A stretch of 64,000 bases of DNA. It comes from Lentisphaerota bacterium (GTDB taxonomy: Bacteria > Verrucomicrobiota > Lentisphaeria > Oligosphaerales > JABHEG01). The notes beneath the pieces were generated by a model, which was not told where the DNA came from, did not search any database, and was given only the letters and a program-made list of their open reading frames with translations. Positions 36,486 to 44,634 of the stretch are shown here, one piece after another. The stretch lies in NCBI GenBank assembly GCA_018676675.1, contig JABHEG010000065.1:113049-177048 (forward strand), read 5' to 3'. The translations under genes and the position numbers were made by a program. Every line of letters begins with the position of its first letter. Position 1 is the stretch's first letter.

Positions 36486-38705
36486 CTACTGCACGTCTCG
36501 CTGGTAACGACGCACAAGATCTTCCTGCACGTTTCGTGTAAGGCGAGTGAAATAGGCACTGAATCCCGTCACGCGCACAATCAGATCGCTGTGGCGTTCG
36601 GGATGTGCCATCGCCTCTTCGAGTCGGCCCGCATCCAGCACGTTGAACTGCAGATGGAGACCACCATCACGGAAGTAACCGTCCACCAAGGCGGTGATCA
36701 GCCCGAGGCCATCTTGCCCGAGCGTGCCTGTGGCCGGCAAGGTCAGGGTTGCCGCACCCGAGGGGGTGTGATCAAAAGGTAAGGCACTCATGGCCCCAAG
36801 AATGGATGTCGGGGAGACCCGAGGCGTTCCGTAGGAAGGGCCTACATTCTCGCTTAATGGCTCGTTTGCTCTGCGCCCATCGGGTGTCGCCGGAATCTCA
36901 CAACCGTACCGTGCGTGCACCAGATGCGAGTAGAAACCCGGCCACATCCGGCATCTGTTCATGCCACGCGAGGCCGCCTCCACCTCGTCCACCCACATCC
37001 CGCCAATCATAGCGGCGATCTCCGTTCCCTCTGGCGTGCTCTGCCCGTAGCGGGGCAACTGCATCCGAATTCTCTGCCGCAGGGCTTCATGGCCATCCCA
37101 GTCGGCCCGCACGATATCCACGAACTCATCCAGCCGCAACACCCGATCCTCAAACACGAGCTTCCTGATGGCCACCAGGGAATCCACGGCCGTTGCCAGC
37201 CCCATCAGGTGATGGTTGAAGTGACTCACGGGGGCGCTTTGCCAACACGGCTTCCCCTGGTCGACACTGTGCTCCATCAAGGCGGACGGCAGCAGCGGAC
37301 AGTACTGCGAGTAGCTCCGCTCCCAACGCTTGTCCCAAGTCTGCCGAACACCACGCAGCAAGAATCGAACCTGCGACATTAGAGCTTGCCGGAACTGCTC
37401 AAATGTCTCAATCTCCTCGGGAGGAGGAGTAAGCTCCCCTATCTGCACGTCAGAAGACAGCTCATGTCCACCATTCATGGCCAGAAGGACGAGTTTGGGC
37501 ATGTTGTGAAAGCCCCCCGGGGCACTACCCGCTTCCCGCCCGACCACCAGTACGTTGTGACACGCGCTGTGGGCATACCCGCGGGCGTCAACCAGTGAGA
37601 CTCCCTGGGCCGTCAGAGCGCGCACGACAACCGCGTCGTTGTAGATGGTGACCGGCAGGCGACGCCGAACGAGTTCCGCGATCTCCGCAGCAAACCGCTC
37701 CTCAGATCCCAGGCAATAGCGCACCAGCAGAGTCGGCTCTCTATACTCAAGGAGCCGAATCGCATCGATGATCACGTAGGTGAGCGCGTTGATCCCGGAT
37801 TTGCCCTGTGGGTCCACGCCACCGACCGTCACGTAGATGTGCGTATACTTGCACGGTGTCCGGCGCACACTGTCATCGAAATCAGTACCACTGCCCCCCA
37901 TTTGGGAGAGGCGCAGAAAAAACATGGCCAGGAGCGTAGCTGCGTCCCCTTCGTCAAGGCGCCCCTGGGCCAGGTCATCAGCATAGAGAGGCAACAGATA
38001 CTGGTCCAGACGTCCCGGAGTCACATCCCGTCCTCCCACCAGGCAGGACAGCGTCATGTGCATAAGCTGGATCAACTGCAGGGCGTCCACGAAGCCTGCG
38101 GCGGGCTCCCAGGCAAGGCGATCGCAGCGCTCCGCGATCTCCGCGAGTTCCGCAGCTCGGGCTGCGTCTTCCTCCCGATTGAGGCAGCGGCGTGCCTCCT
38201 CGGCGTAGCGCCGGATGAGCAGTGAGACCGCCTCCAAGGCGGCGACTGCAGCGGCAAGGAACTCACGTCGACGGTCCGCATCCTCATCACCGTCGCCAAT
38301 CGCACCCAGTCGCCCACGCACGTCAGAGGCGAGTCCACCAATCCCCCGCTCAACCAAACGGTCCCAATCAGGAATGTAGATCCCAAGGCTGTCCAACCAC
38401 CCCGGCACTCCTGCCTCACAGAAGAGCTCCGGATTCCCGGCGATGAATGCCTCACCTTCCGCTGTGGGGACCTCCTCCGGCATCCGTCCCACGATGAGAT
38501 CTTCGGGCTCGATGACACAGGAAATCCGCTCACAGAGTTCCCGTGTGATGGCCGCCTGGCGCGCAACGTGAGACAGATGACCAAGCGTCTCCTTCGTGTC
38601 CTTAAGAATGCAGGCCCGTTCCATGCAGACCTGCCGGTCATCCTCTGCAAAGCGCTTCTCACGCAACCGTTCAAGCCGCCAGACTAATCCACCTTCCGTA
38701 CCCAT
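36486..38705 (-). CDS. Glycyl radical enzyme of uncertain class (pyruvate formate-lyase-like)
   Basis: 739 residues from the ATG at 38705. The N-terminal ~550 residues match the PFL-like domain; the glycyl radical site is G714 in LIVRVTGFSAYF, 26 residues from the end as usual. The thiyl cysteine is C382 in GYAHSACHNV. PFL has Cys-Cys here and the dehydratase/lyase group has GCxE, so neither signature fits and the reaction is open. The enzyme needs a radical-SAM activase to form its radical, but none is in the window. It is convergent with the giant protein and divergent from the beta-helix gene. Oxygen-sensitive by family. Confidence 0.88.
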   Translation of the reverse strand: MGTEGGLVWRLERLREKRFAEDDRQVCMERACILKDTKETLGHLSHVARQAAITRELCERISCVIEPEDLIVGRMPEEVPTAEGEAFIAGNPELFCEAGVPGWLDSLGIYIPDWDRLVERGIGGLASDVRGRLGAIGDGDEDADRRREFLAAAVAALEAVSLLIRRYAEEARRCLNREEDAARAAELAEIAERCDRLAWEPAAGFVDALQLIQLMHMTLSCLVGGRDVTPGRLDQYLLPLYADDLAQGRLDEGDAATLLAMFFLRLSQMGGSGTDFDDSVRRTPCKYTHIYVTVGGVDPQGKSGINALTYVIIDAIRLLEYREPTLLVRYCLGSEERFAAEIAELVRRRLPVTIYNDAVVVRALTAQGVSLVDARGYAHSACHNVLVVGREAGSAPGGFHNMPKLVLLAMNGGHELSSDVQIGELTPPPEEIETFEQFRQALMSQVRFLLRGVRQTWDKRWERSYSQYCPLLPSALMEHSVDQGKPCWQSAPVSHFNHHLMGLATAVDSLVAIRKLVFEDRVLRLDEFVDIVRADWDGHEALRQRIRMQLPRYGQSTPEGTEIAAMIGGMWVDEVEAASRGMNRCRMWPGFYSHLVHARYGCEIPATPDGRRANEPLSENVGPSYGTPRVSPTSILGAMSALPFDHTPSGAATLTLPATGTLGQDGLGLITALVDGYFRDGGLHLQFNVLDAGRLEEAMAHPERHSDLIVRVTGFSAYFTRLTRNVQEDLVRRYQRDVQ

Positions 38706-39078
38706 GCGGTATCCTGTGCCATTGCCCGAGCGCCAACTGAACTCCAGCACTACCATACACCTGAAGCCCCTCAACTGACACGGGGTACGCCCATCGGGAC
38801 GCAACTGGGGCGCGGGTTGTCTGAGGAGACCACTGGCACAGCTTCGCTCCTCAGCTTACGTTGGGCAGAGCGCTCCTCCGTCTTCCCTCGCTGAGGAGCC
38901 GAGCTTGCCAAAGGACCCAAGGGATGAAACCACGCCTTGCGCACATCGCTATATTGGTGCTGGCCGCCCAACTCAACGCCGTTGGGGCGCCATTGGCGTC
39001 GGCATGCCTCGATGTGCCTGTCCCGAATAACGAATAACCAATAGCAGATCCTCCCCTCCCAGCCAAGGAGTCATCACC
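38706..39078. other. Divergent intergenic region GRE / beta-helix gene
   Basis: 373 bp holding a stem-loop (GCTTCGCTCCTCAGC 38841-38855 with GCTGAGGAGCCGAGC 38890-38904, 13 of 15 pairs, 34-base loop) and a possible 37-codon leader gene (38924-39037). No clear promoter boxes were recognised. Confidence 0.5.
38924..39037 (+). CDS. Possible 37-residue signal-peptide-like mini-protein
   Basis: Begins MKPRLAHIAILVLAAQLNA and stops at residue 37 (CLDVPVPNNE). Basic start, a hydrophobic core and an ALASA-like cleavage site look like an export signal without a mature domain. It lies 41 bp upstream of the beta-helix gene. It may be a leader peptide, the remnant of a deleted exported protein, or chance. 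Confidence 0.3.
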   Translation: MKPRLAHIAILVLAAQLNAVGAPLASACLDVPVPNNE

Positions 39079-41139
39079 ATGCGTTTCATCCCTCTTGCCT
39101 GCCTCGCGCTCACTGCAGCCACCGGGCTCCATGGCCAACACGTTCATGTGTCGCCTGCGGGCAATGACCAGAATGCGGGGACCCGTGAAGAGCCGTTCGC
39201 CTCGATCGGGAAGGCGCTGGCGGTTACCCGGGACGCGGGGCAGGGAACGATCTGGCTCGGCGAGGGCGATTACTATGTGGGAGACGGCATCACCTTGGAC
39301 ACGTCCAGCAGCCGGGCCGACGGAGAGGGGATCGTCATCAGGTCGGAAGGCACACACAAAGCGAAGATCACCGGGGCTCGGAGGGTCAGCTCCTTCGAGC
39401 CGATCGCGAGCAGCGATGCCGAACGCCTTATCTCTGAAGACGCGCGCAAACACGTGCTGGTGGCCGACCTGAAGGCCCAGGGCTTCCCAGCTCTGGGGAA
39501 GATGCCGGACAAATTCCGCGCTCCGGGGGTCGAAGAGGTGATCTTCGGGGACATGCCCATGCAATCTGCCCGATGGCCGAACGAGGGCTTCACCCACTTC
39601 ACCGAAGTCATTGATGCCGGCGCCTCCGATCCCATCCACTGGGTGACTCGCGAGGTCTATCGGCCAGGCTCCTTCAAGTTCCTGAATGACCGGGCCAAGC
39701 ACTGGGACATCACCCGCGGCGTCTATCTGCACGGCTTCTGGTGCTACGAATGGGCTGACGAAGCGTTGAAGGTCGCCTCCTACGACGCCGAGACCCGGGA
39801 ACTCCGTTTTGCGGTCAAGCATGGATACGGGATCGGCAACCCTCGCCGCAAGAACTCGAAGCGCCAATTCTACGCGCTGAACGTGTTCGAGGAGCTCGAC
39901 CAACCCGGGGAATACTACCTCGACCGAGGCGCCAACAAGCTCTACTTCTGGCCTCCAAACGATATCACGAACACTCCCGTCTTCGTGTCACTGCGTCGCG
40001 GACCGCTCGTCACGGCCACCGGCGTATCAAACCTGGTGCTGCAAGATCTCGTTCTCGAGAACGGGTGCGGCTGGGCCGTGCAGCTGAAGGGCTGCACAAG
40101 CAGCCGAGTCGACAATTGCCTGGTCCGCAATATGGGGCTGGGGGGAATCAGGTGCTCAGGGGGGACCGACAACCATGTCATAGGCTGCGAGATAACCCGC
40201 ACCGGCTCTCGCGCCGTGGCGATGTCCGCGGGAGACCGCAAGTCGTTGACTCCAGGGAAGTGCTCTGTCGTCGGCAACCACCTCCACCATCTTGGGCGGT
40301 ACGACTGGGGCGGAGGGCGTGGGGTCACCCTGGGCGGGTGCGGCAACCGGGTTGCCCACAACCACATCCATCATTGCCCAACCGGCGGTGTGAGCTACGG
40401 AGGAAACGAGCACGTGCTCGAGCTGAACGAAATCCACGACGTCTGCATCCTCTACTCTGACGTCGGCGTATTCTACACCGGGCGAGACTGGGCCTCACGC
40501 GGAAACACCGTCCGCTGGAACTTCATCCACAGCAACGCCAATAACCACGGAACCGGCTCGCAGGCGATCTACCTCGACGACTGTGACAGCGGGGACACCG
40601 TCGTCGGCAATATCGTCTTCGGCGGAGTTGGCCGTGGCATCCTTCTCGGCGGGGGACGCGACAACACCATCCAGGGCAACATCTTCATCGACCTCCCCAA
40701 AGGCATCCACGTGGACGCCCGAGGGCCACGCGGAATCACCCTCGACAAGCCCGGCTCCTGGAACCTCAAAGCAAAGTGTGAGAAGCTGGACTACCTCGGA
40801 CCGCTCTGGAGAGAACGCTACCCTCGACTCGCCACCGTGCTGGACAACGATCCCCTCATGCCCATGGGCAACGTGATGCGAGACAACATCTTCATCGCCT
40901 GCAAGAAGCCCTGGGCGTTGTCAAAGGGGGTCAAGCCCGAGTGGCTCACCCGCGAGAACAACCACGAATTCGCCACAAGCGATTTCACGTTTCTGCCCGA
41001 CTCTGCCGCCGGCGCAACGCTTGATCTCGCCAAGCTCCAGGAGGTGTGGAGCAGAGTCCCCGGATTCACTCCCATCCCCGTTGACATGATCGGCCCCGAG
41101 GGACTGGGGACACAGGCGGCGAAGCTGCAGCAGGAGTAG
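39079..41139 (+). CDS. Secreted right-handed beta-helix protein
   Basis: 686 residues with a signal peptide (about 1-20, ending LHGQ) and AAGGAG upstream of the start. The mature N-terminus HVHVSPAGNDQNAGTREEPF matches the start of many pectate-lyase-like secreted proteins (DUF1565/beta-helix group). Repeated NxI/V-G-N-type coils (CEITRTGSRAV, HNHIHHCPTGGVSYGG, NIVFGGVGRGILLGGG, NTIQGNIF) fill about 300-560, as in parallel beta-helix polysaccharide lyases or epimerases. Substrate and catalytic residues cannot be assigned. The neighbouring heparinase-like gene points to acidic polysaccharides. Confidence 0.85.
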   Translation: MRFIPLACLALTAATGLHGQHVHVSPAGNDQNAGTREEPFASIGKALAVTRDAGQGTIWLGEGDYYVGDGITLDTSSSRADGEGIVIRSEGTHKAKITGARRVSSFEPIASSDAERLISEDARKHVLVADLKAQGFPALGKMPDKFRAPGVEEVIFGDMPMQSARWPNEGFTHFTEVIDAGASDPIHWVTREVYRPGSFKFLNDRAKHWDITRGVYLHGFWCYEWADEALKVASYDAETRELRFAVKHGYGIGNPRRKNSKRQFYALNVFEELDQPGEYYLDRGANKLYFWPPNDITNTPVFVSLRRGPLVTATGVSNLVLQDLVLENGCGWAVQLKGCTSSRVDNCLVRNMGLGGIRCSGGTDNHVIGCEITRTGSRAVAMSAGDRKSLTPGKCSVVGNHLHHLGRYDWGGGRGVTLGGCGNRVAHNHIHHCPTGGVSYGGNEHVLELNEIHDVCILYSDVGVFYTGRDWASRGNTVRWNFIHSNANNHGTGSQAIYLDDCDSGDTVVGNIVFGGVGRGILLGGGRDNTIQGNIFIDLPKGIHVDARGPRGITLDKPGSWNLKAKCEKLDYLGPLWRERYPRLATVLDNDPLMPMGNVMRDNIFIACKKPWALSKGVKPEWLTRENNHEFATSDFTFLPDSAAGATLDLAKLQEVWSRVPGFTPIPVDMIGPEGLGTQAAKLQQE

Positions 41140-41179
41140 GCTGTTCGCCCGGAAGCAGTAGGGAACAGGCGGACTGCCA

Positions 41180-43009
41180 TCAGCGTGTCTTGGCACTCAC
41201 GCGATAGCCCGTGATCCGGTTGGAGGTGCGTGTCTTTGCCCCGCAGGTGTTGGCCATGGTCAGATGCACCCAAAAGGCCTTCACCCCCGAGAAACGACCA
41301 TCCTCGCTCGTATCGAGCTCCAGTGTCCCCTGGTAACGGCCCTTTGCCTTACCCTCTTTCTCTTCCTTGCCACGACTGGTGTCAGTAACCAGCGGCTCGC
41401 CGCCGTCGAGCGAGAGCCCCAGTGAGTTGAACGACCCCAAAGCCCGGTGCCCGCTCGAGTCCATGGCCACACGGATCTCCCGGAGCGGCGTCGCCGACAC
41501 AAATCGCTGCCGCATCGTCACTTCGTTGCCCTTGCCTTTGATCCCGTGCGTCCCAACATATCCGCGCTCCCAGACCAGCTCAGTCAGGTTCGTGATCTCG
41601 GCAACATGCAAATGCGCTTGCGTCTGGAAATCCTCCTCGTAGGACACGTTCCCGTCGACGTTGGAGGAGAGGTCTATCTCGCGCTTCTCAGGCGGTGCGA
41701 CCCCGCAAGCCACGTTGAGACCATCGAGGCGGATGGCCTCTCCGGTGGCACTACCCGCCTCCATCCGCAGCCGGACCCAGAACTCCTTGCCGACCAACGC
41801 CGCCGAGTCACCACCATCCGCAACGAGGGTGAAGTCCCCCTTCCCTGCTGTCGATGCTGACTGTCCAAAGCTGTGTCCGTTGACAGACACGCCAACACTC
41901 ACTCGGGCACCATCTCCCGCAACACTACCATTGAGCTCGGCAACCATCCCTGAGAGCTCGAATTCAGACACAAAGTGATAGATGAGCTCGACCACATCCC
42001 GTCCGGAAGGCCCACGCCGTATGTGCAACGCCTCAGCCACGCCATCCCAGCGCAACGACAGGAAACCGTTGATGAACGCATCGTCGATGAAGGATGGCTC
42101 GGCCACCGTGGCGAATGTCTCGCGAAAGCTGAAGCGGTGTTCCCGATCACCCGCCACTGCAACGGGACGACCGCTGGAGTAATCCGCGCTCGTGGCTGGC
42201 AGCGTGGAGGTATCTGTTACCCGGATACGGCTGATCTCCTTCAGGAGCCACTCCCGAATCCTGACGTTCTCCGGGTCGTCCGAGTGGAGCCAGATGTAGG
42301 GAGATCCATGTGTCTTATCGACACAGAAGAAGAACATGGGGACGTTGAACTCACGACAAACAGCCATCTGCTCAACCGTCGCGTCATGGGCGGCGCTGTT
42401 GTGGTAGGAAAATCGGCCTTCGGGCGTGGCGTGGAGGCAGTTGATTACCGGCTTTCCCAAGACCACGTATTTCATCAGGTAGCGCCTGAATGCCTCACGC
42501 CGCATGCCGTAAGGGTCAATGATCCAGCCATCAGCACGCTGCTTCGGGTGGTGCAGCATCGGCATGCTGTACCACTGGTAGATAGGCACATCGGTGCGTG
42601 ATTTAACGTGGTCATAGAGCCCGTTGAGAACGTCAAGTCCCTTGTTCCAGGTGACGTTCTCTTCCCCCAGGAAGAACGCATGGACCCGCCCCATATCGAT
42701 CCCGGCGAGCACACGATCGATGGCCCCGATATACTCCGACATCGGCTTCGCGTAGGTCACACGATCAAAGCAGTAAAGCCCAACTAGATTCAACTTCCCG
42801 CGGCTGTTGGTCTCGCGCAGTTGTCGCGCCATGTGCGGCAGGTAGGTGTCGTTCTTCGGGGTACGCAGCTTGAAGACGCTGTAGTCGCAGAAATCGAAGC
42901 AGGTCCCATAGACACCAACGGTCGAAAAATCGAGACGTCCCGGCAACTCGGCGGACGCACAAATGGTGCCCAGAAGCAAGACCCCTACCGTCTTCGCGAT
43001 CCCAGACAT
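41180..43009 (-). CDS. Secreted protein of unknown family, 609 residues
   Basis: Not recognised. An export signal occupies about residues 1-21 (VGVLLLGTICASAE). The following ~250 residues alternate strand- and helix-like stretches rich in aromatic residues (YQWYSMPMLHHPKQ, GWIIDPYGMRREAFRRYL, FFFCVDKTHGSPYIW), compatible with a TIM-barrel glycoside-hydrolase-like fold. The second half (about 290-609) looks like two beta-sandwich domains. Last gene of the run heparinase-DUF4197-DUF2959-this gene, 44 bp after DUF2959, and convergent with the beta-helix gene. A carbohydrate-active role is inference from context. Confidence 0.65.
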   Translation of the reverse strand: MSGIAKTVGVLLLGTICASAELPGRLDFSTVGVYGTCFDFCDYSVFKLRTPKNDTYLPHMARQLRETNSRGKLNLVGLYCFDRVTYAKPMSEYIGAIDRVLAGIDMGRVHAFFLGEENVTWNKGLDVLNGLYDHVKSRTDVPIYQWYSMPMLHHPKQRADGWIIDPYGMRREAFRRYLMKYVVLGKPVINCLHATPEGRFSYHNSAAHDATVEQMAVCREFNVPMFFFCVDKTHGSPYIWLHSDDPENVRIREWLLKEISRIRVTDTSTLPATSADYSSGRPVAVAGDREHRFSFRETFATVAEPSFIDDAFINGFLSLRWDGVAEALHIRRGPSGRDVVELIYHFVSEFELSGMVAELNGSVAGDGARVSVGVSVNGHSFGQSASTAGKGDFTLVADGGDSAALVGKEFWVRLRMEAGSATGEAIRLDGLNVACGVAPPEKREIDLSSNVDGNVSYEEDFQTQAHLHVAEITNLTELVWERGYVGTHGIKGKGNEVTMRQRFVSATPLREIRVAMDSSGHRALGSFNSLGLSLDGGEPLVTDTSRGKEEKEGKAKGRYQGTLELDTSEDGRFSGVKAFWVHLTMANTCGAKTRTSNRITGYRVSAKTR

Positions 43010-43053
43010 CAGTGTGCCTCCCGCTCGCGTTATCCCGCATTCCTGATGCCGGC

Positions 43054-43704
43054 TTACTCCATTGAGCGAATGAAGCGTCGGGCTTCGATGATGGACTTGT
43101 CCATCTCACGAAGGAGTTCCGACACATCATGTTCTATGCCGCGGAGTTCCCCCTTGAGGGAGCCGACGGCCTGGGCGTTGAGATTGTGCTTGAGAAAGAG
43201 CACCTGATCGCGGAACTGAGTAAGCACGGGGTCCATACGCCCCGACGCCGCTGTCATGGCACGATGCAGCCCCTCGAACCGGACGCGCGTAGTGTCGAGC
43301 TTGCTCCGACTCTTCCGTCGCAACTCTCCACTCGAAATCTCCTCGATCTCAGATTCCCATTCCCGGAAAAGGTCATCTGCGACGGTACGGACATCAGTCA
43401 CGCGAGATCGAACGCTCTCGGCAGCCGAATTGCAGCGCTCAAAGTCACCTGACAGACGACCATAGAGCTTCTCCAGATTCCCGCCGTCAAAGTCGGCAAG
43501 CTCCTTCATCCGCGTGAAAGCGTCCTGGAACTTCTCCCCGGCCTCCTGTTGCTCCTTCTGGGCGTCCTCAATGTTGTCCCGCAGCAAGTCGCGTTTGTGC
43601 TTCCCCAGTTTCTCCCACATGGAGTAATAGACGGTCCGGCACCCACAGACGCCAAGCGTCAACATCACGACCACGGCGCATCTCATCAGTCTGTTCATGT
43701 CCAA
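43054..43704 (-). CDS. DUF2959 family lipoprotein
   Basis: 216 residues. Lipoprotein signal with lipobox LGVCGC near residue 22, then YYSMWEKLGKHKRDLLRDNIEDAQ, the hallmark of DUF2959. The rest is almost entirely charged helix, likely coiled coil (about 45-210). GAGGA precedes the start. Function of the family is unknown. It is 56 bp downstream of the DUF4197 gene, same strand. Confidence 0.85.
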   Translation of the reverse strand: MDMNRLMRCAVVVMLTLGVCGCRTVYYSMWEKLGKHKRDLLRDNIEDAQKEQQEAGEKFQDAFTRMKELADFDGGNLEKLYGRLSGDFERCNSAAESVRSRVTDVRTVADDLFREWESEIEEISSGELRRKSRSKLDTTRVRFEGLHRAMTAASGRMDPVLTQFRDQVLFLKHNLNAQAVGSLKGELRGIEHDVSELLREMDKSIIEARRFIRSME

Positions 43705-43760
43705 GTCCTCACAGCTCAGTTTATTCCACCCACGTATCCGTCAGATGACACTTCCACCCT

Positions 43761-44492
43761 CTACCGCGCACCGAACACTTTCCTAAGCAGGGCAGTGGTA
43801 CGGGCCGCGGGATTCTCCCTGATTTTCTGCTCTTCGGTCGCCAGTACCGTGAACAGCCCGTCGAGCGCCTGATCGGTTACATACTCCTCAGGATCAAATG
43901 TCAGCTTGGGCACCAGCGGTATCATGTTGTACCGGGCCGAGAGATCACTGTATTTCCTCACGACTCCGAGGCTGTTCATATGTTTCGAGACGATCCCGCT
44001 GTACTTGGCTCGCAGCGTCGAGGACGTCTGTTCACGGAAATAGTCGGTTGCCGCCGTTTCCCCACCGTAAAGAACGCCTTTGGCGTCAGCAAAGCTCATC
44101 TGTCTCACCGCCGAAACGAAAACAGGAGCTGCTGCACGGGCCGCGTCCTCGGCCGCGACATTCATCTTCTGCTCAAACTGGTCGACTTGAGCCCCCAAGC
44201 CGACCTTGCGCAGCGCGTTGCCGAACTTCTGGAGCTTCGGCGGCAGCGCGATCCGGATCAGCGCGTTGTCGGCGTAACCGCCCTTCTTGCTGGTAGAGGC
44301 CACTGTGTTCTGGGTGCCCACCACCAGCGCTTCTTTGAGCCCCTTGACGATCGTGTCCATGGTGAGGCCTTGCTCTCCGTTCGCGCCGAGCAACAGACTG
44401 GACACCTCCTCGACCACCTTAAGTGTTTCACATCCGGCCGTGACCAGCAAGGCGCAGAGAAGAGCACCCACCAAACCGTATCTCTTCGTCAT
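43761..44492 (-). CDS. DUF4197 family lipoprotein
   Basis: 243 residues beginning with a lipoprotein signal (LVTAGC near residue 20). The body matches DUF4197: GLKEALVVGTQNTV, GGYADNALIRIALPPKLQ, FADAKGVLYGGETAATDYFREQT and DQALDGLFTVLATEEQKIRENP. Family function is unknown; members are predicted periplasmic helical proteins. Located 142 bp downstream of the heparinase-like gene and before DUF2959, all minus strand. Confidence 0.88.
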   Translation of the reverse strand: MTKRYGLVGALLCALLVTAGCETLKVVEEVSSLLLGANGEQGLTMDTIVKGLKEALVVGTQNTVASTSKKGGYADNALIRIALPPKLQKFGNALRKVGLGAQVDQFEQKMNVAAEDAARAAAPVFVSAVRQMSFADAKGVLYGGETAATDYFREQTSSTLRAKYSGIVSKHMNSLGVVRKYSDLSARYNMIPLVPKLTFDPEEYVTDQALDGLFTVLATEEQKIRENPAARTTALLRKVFGAR

Positions 44493-44634
44493 CGATCGAT
44501 CCTCCGCAATTGAGTGAGCCTGGCCACCTCAAGTGACCTCTGTTCTAACCAAGGTGACCGTACCCCTCCCCCGCTGAGAATCAATGCCGGCAACACAGGA
44601 GGACCGCGCTTCGCGGGCCGCCGTGATGGGGGAA

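Noticed and set aside
38851..39903. A 350-codon minus-strand frame opposite the beta-helix gene
   Set aside because: Antisense to the well-supported beta-helix gene; low plausibility composition and no context.
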